Assembly (NCBI GenBank): GCA_021234155.1
Contig: JAJEKV010000005.1
Span: forward strand, 5,148,952 to 5,212,951
Direction: 5' to 3'
Source of the DNA: Isoetes taiwanensis
Lineage: Eukaryota; Streptophyta; Lycopodiopsida; Isoetales; Isoetaceae
DNA: 64,000 nt
Numbering within the stretch: the first letter of the stretch is position 1; each line of letters opens with the position of its first letter. Positions 12,606-23,536 of this stretch are shown piece after piece. Position numbers and translations under genes: made by a program. The notes under the pieces were generated by a model. That model did not search any database and was not told where the DNA came from. It saw nothing but the letters and a program-made list of their open reading frames with translations.

Positions 12606-12633
12606 GCCCAGCAACGCTGGGCACTTTTTCTAG
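12606..12633 (+). other. Helitron 3' terminal hairpin and CTAG end
   Basis: There is a seven-base-pair stem GCCCAGC/GCTGGGC with loop AAC, then ACTTTTT and CTAG. This matches the CTRR-terminated Helitron end, with the hairpin about ten bases upstream that serves as the rolling-circle stop signal. Confidence 0.88.
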
Positions 12634-13079
12634 TAATATAATAATTATAAATATCCATGTTTTTTTCATGATTTTATCAAATGTTTATTCTTAAGATTCA
12701 GATTCATACAACGTTTATGATATTTAGAAAGCATTTGATTGAAGGGTGCCTGAACCCGATACATCTAGTCCTCTCCATTTGAAATGGAGTCGACCCGATA
12801 CCTTATATTCACGCAACCTTTCAAATCTTTTGTAATCTATGAAGATTGAAACTTCGTTACGAGGTGCATAAACCCGATACATTTAGTCTTCTCCATTAGG
12901 GATGGGCAACCCAGTACCTTGATCATGCATCCCTCAAGTTTTTAACATACTTTCAAGATTCAATCTTCTAATCTATTAGCATTTGGAGGTGTTTAACTCT
13001 AACACAAAGATTAAAAGCGAGATCTTACCTTATGAAGACCCACGGGCAAAAAAATCCGAAACAAGCGAGTGAAAATAAC
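12634..13079. repeat. CACTA interior right of the Helitron, with a degenerate 114-bp duplication
   Basis: Two related blocks at about 12748-12812 and 12862-12920 share AACCCGATACATYTAGTC followed by TCTCCATT. They are separated by roughly 114 bases and are diverged. No gene is visible. Confidence 0.5.
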
Positions 13080-14316
13080 AAGTAAATAAACGGCGGTAGG
13101 GTTCCGCCATATGTGGCGTCGTTTATCGGCGTGTGTAACGTCGTTTAACGGCGCCAAGGCGACGTCGTCGACACCTAGGCATGCCACATCGGCTTGCGGC
13201 GCCGTCGATGCCCCCCTCATATGCCACGTCGGATGATCATGGCGTCGTTTAACGGCGTCAAATGATCATAACGTCGTTAAACGACCAAGCTGTGATTGTT
13301 TAACATGGCGAAACAACATACAATACAAATAACACAAATAAATAAAAATCGCGATTGTTCCCATTCATAAAAATAAACTTATACAACGACAACACAAATA
13401 GATAAAAACTTATTGTTTCCATTCATAAAAAAGCATACATTACTTATGTCCATCCCGAGAGGGCGTGGCGGGTTTGATGCAACCATTTGCATCATTATAC
13501 GCACCATTAATGTCATTTTCTCTTTGTTTGGCTCGGTGAGCCATTCTACCGATCGTTCCCGCATGGAGCGCCCGGATGTTAGTGCTGTCGAGCTCCTTTT
13601 CACTCATCTTTGCCACGATGGTGAAGGAGGGTTCTCGGTGAGGGAGAAGCGGGGGGTTCTTTGGAGTTGTCTTCCTTGGAGGAGGAGGATTCTTGCTAGA
13701 AGGAACATATCGCGAAAGGTGGTCTTCAAGCTACTTGGGACCATTATAGCAAGATAGGGAAGAACACTAAAAAATAAGAATAACGGTGACCTCTTGATGG
13801 ATCCACTTATGCGTGGATGTAGGGTTAGGGTTAGGGTTAGGGGTTTTATTTGGCAAAAAAAAAAAAAATTCCCTCGTGTGGCGTCGTTAAGCGGCGTTTA
13901 GGCCGACGATGTCTTGACCGCGGCTGGCTTGACTGGCACCGGCACCATGCCCGCGAAGGCGAGGCGTGACACGTCGGCGTTATTACGGCGTCGTTCAAGC
14001 AGGGGCGCGGCGGGCGGCGTCTTGACCGCGGTGCCCGGCAGCAGCGCCCATTTCCACGCATGGCTGGCGCGGCGCCTCTGTGAAAGCGTCGTTGAGCGGC
14101 ATTTAAGCCCGGCGTGTTTGACCGCTAAGGCACACCTTTGGCAGTGATACCCATACCCGCGGCAGGGCTGACACGTCGCCCCGATGGCCGTCGTTGAACG
14201 ACGTCGAAGCTTGACGTTAATCGCCGTTGAGCAGCGATGTCGTTGATCGGCGGCGACGATCCGGCGTTCATCGGCCGGCAACGATGGATTGGACGCGTCG
14301 GCGCATCCTTGTAGTG
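13080..14316. repeat. Right subterminal repeat region of the CACTA element
   Basis: CGTCGTT, GGCGTCGTT and AACGACG units recur in both orientations, densely at 13080-13320 and 13870-14316, matching the left subterminal array. The intervening 13330-13810 is ordinary sequence, with an ORF (13413-13757) that I do not recognise. Because TNP2 reads leftward, this end should hold the element's promoter. Confidence 0.7.
13820..13843 (+). repeat. Short interstitial TTAGGG array
   Basis: Four consecutive TAGGGT-type units are followed by GGGG. The unit is six bases (TTAGGG), not the seven-base TTTAGGG usual for plant telomeres. On the minus strand it reads CCCTAA, resembling the telo-box promoter motif (AAACCCTAA), and it lies about 470 bp inside the end from which the CACTA genes should be transcribed. 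The array is very short. Confidence 0.6.
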
Positions 14317-14421
14317 TTCTGCGAATGGAGAGAGGTTCCTTTGAGAAACTGGTAGGTCTCATTGTATCATATCTAATCAGACCAAGCCAGAAAGTTAGAC
14401 CTCCTGTAGACCCTAGGAAGG
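14317..14421 (+). pseudogene. PIF/Harbinger-type transposase, middle fragment
   Basis: Between the CACTA right end and the gypsy left LTR the frame LRMERGSFEKLVGLI, then SYLIRPSQKVRPPVDPRK, stays open. It matches the FRMSRETFEKL...RPPIPPEKR segment of PIF/Harbinger transposases. The protein continues at 28055 (VVAMVLYFLAHGEIPVHVG) once the gypsy element and one copy of GAAGG are disregarded. Confidence 0.85.
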
Positions 14422-14745
14422 TGTTGGGGTGGTCACCACTCACCACACTCGTCACCACACTCACCACTCACCACTATAGGAGACCATATACCGTATATGA
14501 AGGGATATACGCACATGCACGCGTGCAGGATATTTGCACGTATGCATTGTGGAGCCAGGATGATCACTGTATTATCTGAGCAGGGAGAGAGAACAGAGAG
14601 ACGGTGTATTGAGAGAGAGTATTTTTCTTGATCTAGCTATGGAGATGGTGATTCTTTGTGTTGTGCATTGCCTTGATCTGATAGCTTGAGCTTGGATTGT
14701 TGGGTTTTTCATCCTTCTTGCTAGGTTAGAGTTCGGGCTCTAACA
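14422..14745 (+). repeat. Gypsy 5' LTR
   Basis: The repeat is 324 bp, starts TGTTGGGGTGGTCACC and ends GGGCTCTAACA, with inverted TGTT/AACA termini. A TATA-like stretch (CATATACCGTATATGAAG) at about 14485-14503 may be its promoter. Its partner is at 27728-28054. Confidence 0.95.
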
Positions 14746-14764
14746 ATTTGGCGACCACGGTGCT
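14746..14764 (+). other. Gypsy primer-binding site candidate
   Basis: Directly after the 5' LTR comes ATTTGGCGACCACGG. The TGG about three bases in is where a tRNA 3' CCA end would pair. I cannot name the tRNA with confidence. It is not the common initiator-Met type. Confidence 0.5.
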
Positions 14765-15188
14765 CGACAGACCATTGATCGGCAAAAATTTCCATTGAAA
14801 AAGGAGTTGTTACCATTGGTATTGGTGATCGTCGATAAAACGACACCATTGAGAAAGGAGCAATTTCTTGTGTGAAGGGATTTTTAGTAAGTGATTCTTG
14901 AGGGCAAAATTTGACAAGGGGAGCATAGTTTTATGCCAAAGAGAAGTAAGAAGGAGATCCCACTAAGCTCCATCGTAACAAGAAGGGGCGGTGAGTCAAT
15001 CTTTGGGCTCAAAATTGCATCAAGATGCAATTTCGTTTCAATTTGGGGCGGTCGGGGTCTAATTCTCGGATCCGGGAGGTTTTGATTCCATTTTACCGAT
15101 CTAGAAGGTAATCAATTTCGTTTTTCAAATTGAAGGGGATTCAATTTCGTTTTCAATTTCAAAGAAACCCAAGAAGAGGCAGAGATGG

Positions 15189-17346
15189 ATGTATTACCAC
15201 CTATGGTATGGGGTTTTCGGACAATGGGGGATTCAAAGTTTGATGATCACGGTGGATCGGGATCCTTTGAAGCATATTGTGAAGTTTGAGAGGTATTGCC
15301 CGCAATGTAAGTTAAATTTGGTGATTATTTGCTTTGGTTTCATAGTTCTTTGCAAGATTCAGGTGGAGGAATGGGCACAAACTCAGCCGGATACCATGAC
15401 ATATCATGAATTAAAGGAAGCTTTCATTGCTAATTATCAAAAGTTCATGGTAAGGATAAGACTATGGAAAGGTGGACCAATTTCACACAAAAGGAAGATG
15501 AATCAATTAGAGAGTATAATCGAGGTATATTACGCGGTTCTCAAAGCAAGTGGTTCATTGGAAGATTGCAAGGAGTGATGAAATGGATATCCAATAGTAT
15601 GTGAAGGGGTTGAAACGAGCTATTGCTCATAAGGTGAAGGCCAAGCGACCTACAACATTACTAGAGGCACAAAATATGCTCTTAAGGTGAAGATAAGTTG
15701 GGATACATTCATGAAGTTCTTTGCTCGAGCATAAAGCGAGAGGATATTGCAGCCAAGATTTCTAAGCTTACAATTGGTGAGAAGGCAAGGGAGGTGTAGT
15801 TTATTACTTGTGAGTATTGTGGGTCTATTGGACATTCTGAGACTACATGTAGATTGCTGAAATTCTGCTCAAGATGCCAAATAAAGGGCCATAATGATCA
15901 AGAATGTAGGGAGAAGAGATTCTTTGAGAGGGCCAATCCGGTATTTGCTGTTATGCAACAAGCACCACCTATTCTTATTCAACCAATGCAAGCAGCACCT
16001 ATCATACCACAAGTTCCAATGATGCCACAAGCTCCAATTGCCCAACAAGTTCCAATGGGTTCCACACCAATGGTGCAGCCAAAACAGGGATGGTATCCAA
16101 GTAAGGCTCATTTATATTGCAAGCTATGTGATAAATTCAAGCATGATGAGACTACTTGTTGGAAAATCCATGGGAAACCAGAATGGGCAACCAACAAGTA
16201 TCCACCAAAGCAGCAAGTGTTTGAATCAGTACCTCTTCCTACACTACTAGAGGATGGGTTGTTTGCGACGTCAGTTTGCGATGTATATGAAATGTCCACG
16301 TCGCAAAAATCGCGTACGTTCCTATGACGTCGCACAAAATTTAAACGACGTCGCAGATAGAACGTCCCACGTCGCAGTTGGAACGTCTGGTCAGACGTCG
16401 CAATGGCAAAAATCGAGTACGTTCCTATGACGTTGCACAAAATTCAAACGACGTCGCAGATAGAACGTCAGACGTCGCAGTTCGAACGTCTGGCAGACGT
16501 CGTAATGGCCTACTACGTGCCACGCCGCATTAGCGACGTATCACGTCGCAAGTGCAACGTCATTACAACGTGAAACGTCGCAAGTGCAACGTCTCATTGC
16601 GACTTAAACAATAAACACAAAATAAATACAAATACAAGCTATTGAGGTGTTGGTAAGGCCTCAGGTTTGTTAGCCAAAGGTTAGGGGTTCAAGTCCACGA
16701 AAAAACATTTTGGGCGCACGTATATGTACGTCTTAGCAACATATGAGCGACGTCTGTAAAACGTCATAAGGACATATTTTGTACGTATTTGGGACGTCCA
16801 TGACGTCGCTAATACATTGCTTATGCGACGTGACGTCGCATGTGCGACGTGACGTCGTCCTGCGACGAATCCACGGCGACGTCATTTGTGACGAGCGGGA
16901 AACATTATTAAAACGTGTGCATGCGACGTTTGATGTTCTCGTTACGTCGCTAAGACGTCGCAAACGACGTCGCAAACTGCCTATTCTGTAGTAGTGCTAA
17001 TAATGATGTTCGCATTCAAGATGCAAAGTACATTGATAATCCTCAAGTTAAGGCTCTTATTGAGGAGCTTAAGAAGCAAGAGAAGGCAAAATCAGTAGTA
17101 AATTGTGGATTTGTTGAGGTAGACAGTGACCCATTTCAGCAAGAAGAAGAGATTGGAGAAGTAAATGCGGTTACAAGATCACAAAAGGTAGTCCAAGAAC
17201 CAAGAGTAGTGCCGATAGTAGAGAAGACTAAGACTTCTTTTCCAAAGGCTTTGAAGGAACAAGCTTTGAAGGTGTCAGCACCTAAGAAGGTGCAATTCAA
17301 TGTGCTGCCCACAGAACAGTTTCAGTCTATAGAAGAAAATCAGCCT
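15189..17346 (+). pseudogene. Gypsy gag region with three CCHC zinc knuckles, interrupted
   Basis: The first ORF (15189-15578) includes KHIVKFERYC and EEWAQTQPDTMTYHELKEAF, a retrotransposon gag core. After frame breaks, three CX2CX4HX4C knuckles follow: CEYCGSIGHSETTC (15809-15850), CSRCQIKGHNDQEC (from about 15869) and CKLCDKFKHDETTC (about 16119-16160), with a Pro/Gln/Met-rich linker between the second and third. The frame is cut at 16241 by a 755-bp DNA element and continues in the same frame after 16996. Gag forms the particle and the knuckles bind RNA. Confidence 0.85.
16242..16996. mobile_element. Non-autonomous CACTA-like element, 755 bp
   Basis: The ends are CACTACTAGAGGATGGG on the left and, reverse-complemented, CACTACTACAGAATAGG on the right; both continue into GTTTGCGACGTC. 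The flanking CTA at 16239-16241 and 16997-16999 is the 3-bp duplication expected for CACTA. The interior is packed with ACGTC/GACGT and GCGACGT units in both orientations and has no gene. It lies inside the gypsy gag and its removal would leave the gag frame continuous. Its TIR and internal motif differ from those of the 14-kb CACTA element, so it belongs to another family. Confidence 0.93.
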
Positions 17347-17348
17347 TA

Positions 17349-18341
17349 GTGATGCCTCCTATGGTGGAGGAGGAAATTCAAAATGAAGATGATGTGATCA
17401 GCCAAGTTTTGGCCACTAAAGTCACACTTACTCTTGAGCAATTGATGCATTATTCTCCCAATTTGTTGCAAGAGTTAGGAGGAAGAACAAAAGCAGAAAT
17501 TTCAGTCCAACAAATCATATCAAATGATGCCGACAAGAGGAGAATGGAGCCACCAGCCCGGCAATCCAAGGATCCAGGACCATTTCTTTGTGATGTGAGT
17601 ATTAATGGATATTTAATCAAAGACGCCAACATAGATACCGGCAGCAGAGTGAATGTAATGCCTTACCACATAATGCTTCAAGTTGGATTGAAAATGATGG
17701 AACCGACAACTATGATGCTCAAAGCATTCAATCAAGTGAAGGTGCAGCCTATGGGAGTCATAAGAAATGTCTTATGCAAGGTCTATGAGGTGGAAGCAAT
17801 CTTGGATTTCATGGTTTTGAAATTTCCGGAGAGTGTGCATGCGAAACTTATACTTTGTTCTTTGGCAGTACATGGTTAGATGCCGTACAAGCTGAGACTT
17901 CATGGAGGAAGCGTGAAATGAACATCTTTCAAGGGAAACACAAGGTTACTATAGATCATCCTCTGAAATCAGCAAAAGGTACCTTTCTTTGCAATCCTTC
18001 TTTGAGCAGCCCTTGATTAGAAATCAGCAAAGAGAATGCTATGGTGTGGGCAGCAAGGTCTTAGTTGTTTTCATGTCTTGGAAGTGGGTGATGGGGAAGA
18101 TAAGACTTTGTACAAGTGGTTAAAAGGCACCCAAATTTCAGAAATATGTCATTTACAGCAGCAAGTTGCAGACAAATATATTCAAAGATTTGAAAGCATT
18201 GGTGAAGGTGAGTTACAAGAGACTCTTGTAAACATGCAGGAGGAGTCCATTCAAAGACCCATTGCTGAGACTTTATTTCAGCAAGGTATTGATCAAGATC
18301 AAGTAGAGATGCTGATTTTGACATCAAGCATGGATGGGTAA
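17349..18341 (+). pseudogene. Gypsy aspartic protease region, copy 1
   Basis: The ORF at 17349-17879 carries ANIDTGSRVNVMPYHIM, the DTGS aspartic-protease active-site motif, after an acidic, Gln-rich lead-in. A frame break at about 17879 separates it from a downstream ORF (18036-18341). The protease cuts the polyprotein. The block from 17555 onward is repeated at 20016. Differences from that copy cluster around 17828-18100, where copy 2 is longer or reads differently, so some breaks here may not be biological. Confidence 0.8.
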
Positions 18342-18417
18342 ACAGAAATCAGCCCACTATACAAGGACAAACAGATTGGTGGCATGCGCACATTCTGGAG
18401 GATGCGGTAAATCAGAT

Positions 18418-19879
18418 CAGTCCATATTCACCACAATCATCACAGTCACCACATGCACCACATTCATCACAATCATCACATCCACCACATCCATCACACG
18501 CACCACATTCATCACACGCACCACATTCATCACAGTCACCACACTCATCACATTCACCACATTCATTACAGTCACCACATTCAGTCAAGAACATTAATAT
18601 TTCTCACGGAAATCAAGAAGAATTGGTTACTATTGGAGGAGATCTTACTCAAGAGGAAGAACGTGATTTGATATCGTTGTTAAGAGAATTCAGGGATGTT
18701 TTGGCAAGAAATTACAAAGAATTGAAAGGCATTCCACCAGAGGTTGTGGTTCATACCATTGATTTGAAACAAGGATCAAAATCAATCCAACAAGCTCAAA
18801 GGAGAATGAGTCCAGCCATAGAGGAGCAAGTAAAGGTTGAAGTCATGAAGCTTTTGGAGGCGGGATTTATTGTACCAGTGCCAAATTCAGATTGGATCAG
18901 TTCTATTGTTCCAGTGAGAAAGCCAAATAACTCAATCCGAGTATGCATTGATTACAGGGATCTCAACAAAGCTACCAAAAGAGATCATTTTCCTACACCA
19001 TTCATAGACACCTTGTTGGATATTGTTGCAGGAAATCAGGCCTATTCTTTCTTGGATGGTTATTCAGGATATAGTCAGATCCAAATCTATCCACCACATC
19101 AAGCAATGATGGCTTTTCGAACATCTTTTGGCATCTATGCTTATAAGGTATTACCTTTTGGCCTCACAAATGCTCCAGCCACATTTCAGCGAGCTATGAC
19201 ATATGCTTTTCATGACATTTTAGACTTTTTGAGAGTCTTTGTAGATGACTTAACAGTGTTTTCAAATCCAAGAAGGAATCACTTGGATCATCGCAGAAAA
19301 GTTCTTGAAAGATGCCGATTGTATGGGATAAGTTTGAATCCTGCTAAGTGTATTTTCTTCACTAGAGGAGGAAAACTATTGGGCAATTATGTTTCAGAAA
19401 ATGGGTTACAAGTGGATCATGGTAAGATTGCAGCCTTGGAGAAGGTGAAACCACCTACAAATGTATCACAAGTGAGAAGCTTATATGGCCAACTCAGTTT
19501 TAGTAGGAGGTATTTGCACAATTTTGCTAAAGTAACCCAGCCACTTGTGGATTGTATGAAGCAAGGGCAGAATTTTAGATGGAAGGAGGACGCTCAAGAA
19601 GCATTTGAATGGTGCCTTGGACAATTATAAGAGAGAACTTTGTTGATTCCTCCAAGAATGAGTGAGCCATTTCATTTATTCTTTACAGTTTGGGAGCAAG
19701 CTTTGGCTGTCACACTATGTCAGAAAAATCAGCAAAAGCATTATGATGTGAATTACTATGTTAGCAGATTGTTAACTCCACAAGAGCAGAAATGGACTCA
19801 CGTGGAGCATCTTGGGTTGGCATTGAAGTGGGCCTTGAATAAGCAAATGTACAATATGTTTACATTCATATGGATGTGA
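18418..19879 (+). pseudogene. Gypsy reverse transcriptase and RNase H, copy 1
   Basis: A Ser/Pro/His-rich linker (18418-18590, built from CCACATTCATCACA-like units) runs in frame into RT. The RT shows RVCIDYRDLNKATKRD, SFLDGYSGYSQI (first catalytic Asp), LPFGLTNAPATFQ and the FVDD box (VFVDDLTVFSNP), followed by the thumb and connection. The RT frame ends at 19630 with a TAA. RNase H-like sequence continues at 19640-19879 (HLFFTVWEQALAVTL, then QKWTHVEHLGLALKWAL) and is degenerate. This is the better of the two copies. Confidence 0.9.
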
Positions 19880-20015
19880 ACCCATTGCCATGCATTTACA
19901 ACAAGACTGTCCAAGATCCTAAGTTTACAAGATGGGCTCTTATCATACAAGAATTTGAGTTGAAGTATGTTAAGATGGCTCAAGGAGCTCATAAATCCAA
20001 GTGCCTATTTGACCC

Positions 20016-22342
20016 AGCCCGGCAATCCAAGGATCCAGGACCATTTCTTTGTGATGTGAGTATTAATGGATATTTAATCAAAGACGCCAACATAGATACC
20101 GGCAGCAGAGTGAATGTAATGCCTTACCACATAATGCTTCAAGTTGGATTGAAAATGATGGAACCGACAACTATGATGCTCAAAGCATTCAATCAAGTGA
20201 AGGTGCAGCCTATGGGAGTCATAAGAAATGTCTTATGCAAGGTCTATGAGGTGGAAGCAATCTTGGATTTCATGGTTTTGAAATTTCCAGAGAGTGTGCA
20301 TGCAGAAACTTATACTTTGTTGCTGAGCCGTACATGGTTAGATCCGCATGTTTGAGACTTCATGGAGGAAGCGTGAAATGAACATCTTTCAAGGGAAACA
20401 CAAGGTTACTATAGATCATCCTCTGAAATCAGCAAAAGGTACCTTTCTTTGCAATCCTTCTTTGAGCAGCCCGCAGTTAGAAATCAGCAAAGAGAATGCT
20501 ATGGTGTCAGGGCAGCAAGGTCTTAGTTGTTTTCATGTCTTGGAAGTGGGTGACAGGGAAGATAAGACTTTGTACAAGTGGTTAAAAGGCACCCAAATTT
20601 CAGAAATATGTCATTTACAGCAGCAAGTTGCAGACAAATATATTCAAAGATTTGAAAGCATTGGTGAAGGTGAGTTACAAGAGACTCTTGTAAACATGCA
20701 GGAGGAGTCCATTCAAAGACCCATTGCTGAGACTTTATTTCAGCAAGGTATTGATCAAGATCAAGTAGAGATGCTGATTTTGACATCAAGCATGGATGGG
20801 TAAACAGAAATCAGCCCACTATACAAGGACAAACAGATTGGTGGCATGCGCACATTCTGGAGGATGCGGTAAATCAGATCAGTCCATATTCACCACAATC
20901 ATCACAGTCACCACATGCACCACATTCATCACAATCATCACATCCACCACATCCATCACACGCACCACATTCATCACACGCACCACATTCATCACAGTCA
21001 CCACACTCATCACATTCACCACATTCATTACAGTCACCACATTCAGTCAAGAACATTAATATTTCTCACGGAAATCAAGAAGAATTGGTTACTATTGGAG
21101 GAGATCTTACTCAAGAGGAAGAACGTGATTTGATATCGTTGTTAAGAGAATTCAGGGATGTTTTGGCAAGAAATTACAAAGAATTGAAAGGCATTCCACC
21201 AGAGGTTGTGGTTCATACCATTGATTTGAAACAAGGATCAAAATCAATCCAACAAGCTCAAAGGAGAATGAGTCCAGCCATAGAGGAGCAAGTAAAGGTT
21301 GAAGTCATGAAGCTTTTGGAGGGGGATTTATTGTACCAGTGCCAAATTCAGATTGGATCAGTTCTATTGTTCCAAAGTGAGAAAGCCAAATAACTCAATC
21401 CGAGTATGCATTGATTACAGGGATCTCAACAAAGCTACCAAAAGAGATCATTTTCCTACACCATTCATAGACACCTTGTTGGATATTGTTGCAGGAAATC
21501 AGGCCTATTCTTTCTTGGATGGTTATTCAGGATATAGTCAGATCCAAATCTATCCACCACATCAAGCAATGATGGCTTTTCGAACATCTTTTGGCATCTA
21601 TGCTTATAAGGTATTACCTTTTGGCCTCACAAATGCTCCGACCACATTTCAAATGAGCTATGACATATGCTTTTCATGACATTTTAGACTTTTTGAGAGT
21701 CTTTGTAGATGACTTAACAGTGTTTTCAAATCCAAGAAGGAATCACTTGGATCATCGCAGAAAAGTTCTTGAAAGATGCCGATTGTATGGGATAAGTTTG
21801 AATCCTGCTAAGTGTATTTTCTTCACTAGAGGAGGAAAACTATTGGGCAATTATGTTTCTGAAAATGGGTTACAAGTGGATCATGGTAAGATTGCAGCCT
21901 TGGAGAAGGTGAAACCACCTACAAATGTATCACAAGTGAGAAGCTTATATGGCCAACTCGTTTTAGTAGGAGGTATTTGCACAATTTTGCTAAAGTAACC
22001 CAGCCACTTGTGGATTGTATGAAGCAAGGGCAGAATTTTAGATGGAAGGAGGACGCTCAAGAAGCATTTGAATGGTGCCTTGGACAATTATAAGAGAGAA
22101 CTTTGTTGATTCCTCCAAGAATGAGTGAGCCATTTCATTTATTCTTTACAGTTTGGGAGCAAGCTTTGGCTGTCACACTATGTCAGAAAAATCAGCAAAA
22201 GCATTATGATGTGAATTACTATGTTAGCAGATTGTTAACTCCACAAGAGCAGAAATGGACTCACGTGGAGCATCTTGGGTTGGCATTGAAGTGGGCCTTG
22301 AATAAGCAAATGTACAATATGTTTACATTCATATGGATGTGA
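20016..22342 (+). pseudogene. Gypsy protease-RT-RNase H, copy 2
   Basis: This is the second copy of the tandem duplication. The protease part (to 20355) keeps IDTGSRVNVMP. The linker is at 20880-21050. RT is split among three frames: 21085-21393, 21353-21679 and 21660-21998. The breaks lie at about 21322 (a G-rich site), 21374, 21650 and 21959. Each break is at a place where copy 1 has CAG or GCGG-like sequence and is intact. RNase H (22103-22342) equals copy 1. Confidence 0.88.
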
Positions 22343-22666
22343 ACCCATTGCCATGCATTTACAACAAGACTGTCCAAGATCCTAAGTTTACAAGATGGGC
22401 TCTTATCATACAAGAATTTGAGTTGAAGTATGTTAAGATGGCTCAAGGAGCTCATAAATCCAAGTGCCTATTTGAGGAGTGGTGCTGAAATAGAAGAGGA
22501 AACAGACTAGCAAGTAGCATTTCAGGATAATGGAGTATTACAAGGGTTCATTGAGACCGTGGATCTTTGATATGCCAATATATACAGGTATTTACAAGAT
22601 CAGACTTATCCTTCATCATTTTCAAAGCAACAAAAGCATGCTCTTAGAGTACAAGCAGCTGGTTAT

Positions 22667-23485
22667 GTGGTGCATGAAGCTATTCTTTATAAGAGGACTA
22701 TGGAAGGTCTCTTATTAAGGTGTGTTGCTGGTCAGCAAACTCATGATTTGTTGCAGCAAGCCCATGATTGTCAGGGGCATTTTGCAGCAAGAACCACAGC
22801 TAGGAAGATCCTTCATTGGGGATATTATTGGCCAACTCTTTACAAGGATACTAGAGACTTTGTGACCAAATGTTATAAGTGTCAAAGGCACAAGCAGTTA
22901 ACAGGCCATAATAATATGCCATTCCATCCTATTTTGAGTGTTGGTCCGTTTCATATGTGGGGATTGGATTACATTGGGCCTATCAATCCTCCATCTTCCA
23001 AAGGTCATAAGTATATCTTGGCAGCCACATGTATGTTTACGAAGTGGGTAGAAGCAATTCCAGCAAAGCCTGCTACAGAAAATACCACAGTAAGCTTTCT
23101 TTATCACAATTTGATTTCTCGGTTTGGTGTTCCAACCATTCTTTTGTCCGATCGGGGAACTCATTTCATGGGCAAAGTAGTAGCTCAGTTAACAGAAAAG
23201 ATTGGTGTTCGATATGTGCAAGCTTCTGCTTATTATCCACGGGGAAATGGGCAAGCTGAGTCTACTAACAAAATTTTGAAAGCTATCTTGGCCAAAACAG
23301 TGAAGGATAATCAAAGGAATTGGCATGAAGCCTTGACAGGTGCATTATGGAGTTTCAGGTGTACTTACAAGTTAGCTACAGGATTTACACCATTTGAATT
23401 GGTTTATGGAGTGCAAGTTGTGATGCCGATTCATTTGGACATTCCTTTGTGTTCATTTGTGGAGCTACCTTTTATGAGAATTTAG
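22667..23485 (+). pseudogene. Gypsy integrase, core domain
   Basis: The HHCC zinc-binding part is visible (HDCQGHF...CYKCQRHK). The catalytic D-D-E residues lie in GLDYIGPI, LLSDRGTHF and GNGQAESTNK, with the usual spacing. The ORF stops at 23485. Downstream sequence continues to 23536, where a hAT-type element is inserted, then resumes at 24090-24164 and again at 27100. Integrase joins the cDNA to host DNA. No chromodomain was seen. Confidence 0.9.
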
Positions 23486-23536
23486 GAGAAGTTCCAACTC
23501 CAAATCAAGTGCATAATAGGATGGATGATTTGCTGC

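Larger units (their letters stand above)
8259..12633 (+). mobile_element. Helitron, non-autonomous, about 4.4 kb
   Basis: The 5' end reads TCTATATATAATAATAAAAG, typical of plant Helitrons. The 3' end has a 17-bp hairpin GCCCAGC-AAC-GCTGGGC (12606-12622), seven bases, then CTAG at 12630-12633. The flanking bases are A (8258) and T (12634), the expected A/T target, with no duplication. There is no Rep/helicase ORF, so it would depend on another element. The interior contains PPR gene fragments and unassigned sequence. It is inserted inside the CACTA element. Confidence 0.88.
115..14316 (-). mobile_element. CACTA (En/Spm) DNA transposon, about 14.2 kb
   Basis: The left end reads CACTACAAAACC and the right end, reverse-complemented, reads CACTACAAGGATG, giving CACTACAA in common. 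Both ends are followed by GC-rich subterminal arrays of short CGTCGTT/AACGACG palindromes, as CACTA elements have. The interior carries TNP2 transposase remnants on the minus strand. The element is flanked by TTCTG at 110-114 and 14317-14321; five bases is longer than the usual 3-bp CACTA duplication. It sits inside a PIF/Harbinger transposase gene whose pieces flank it. A Helitron is nested at 8259-12633. Strand is given by the transposase. The terminal inverted repeat is short and imperfect beyond eight bases. Confidence 0.83.
17555..22475 (+). repeat. 2.46-kb internal tandem duplication in the gypsy element
   Basis: Bases from CCAGCCCGGCAATCC (about 17553) to about 20013 recur from 20014 to 22475, offset about 2461-2463. 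The repeat begins in the protease and ends after RNase H (GTGCCTATTTGA). The copies agree over long stretches without a difference. The dozen or so differences are short clusters, most at CAG, CTG or CCG trinucleotides. The duplication places protease-RT-RNase H twice in front of a single integrase. Confidence 0.92.

Noticed and set aside
13820-13843. Chromosome end or telomere
   Set aside because: Only four units, inside a CACTA element, with ordinary sequence on both sides.
18412-18671. His-rich (HHIHH) and Cys/Asp-rich (CDECGDCDEC) ORFs, repeated at 20874-21133
   Set aside because: Alternate-frame and antisense readings of the Ser/Pro/His-rich linker of the gypsy polyprotein; only the SPH frame joins RT.
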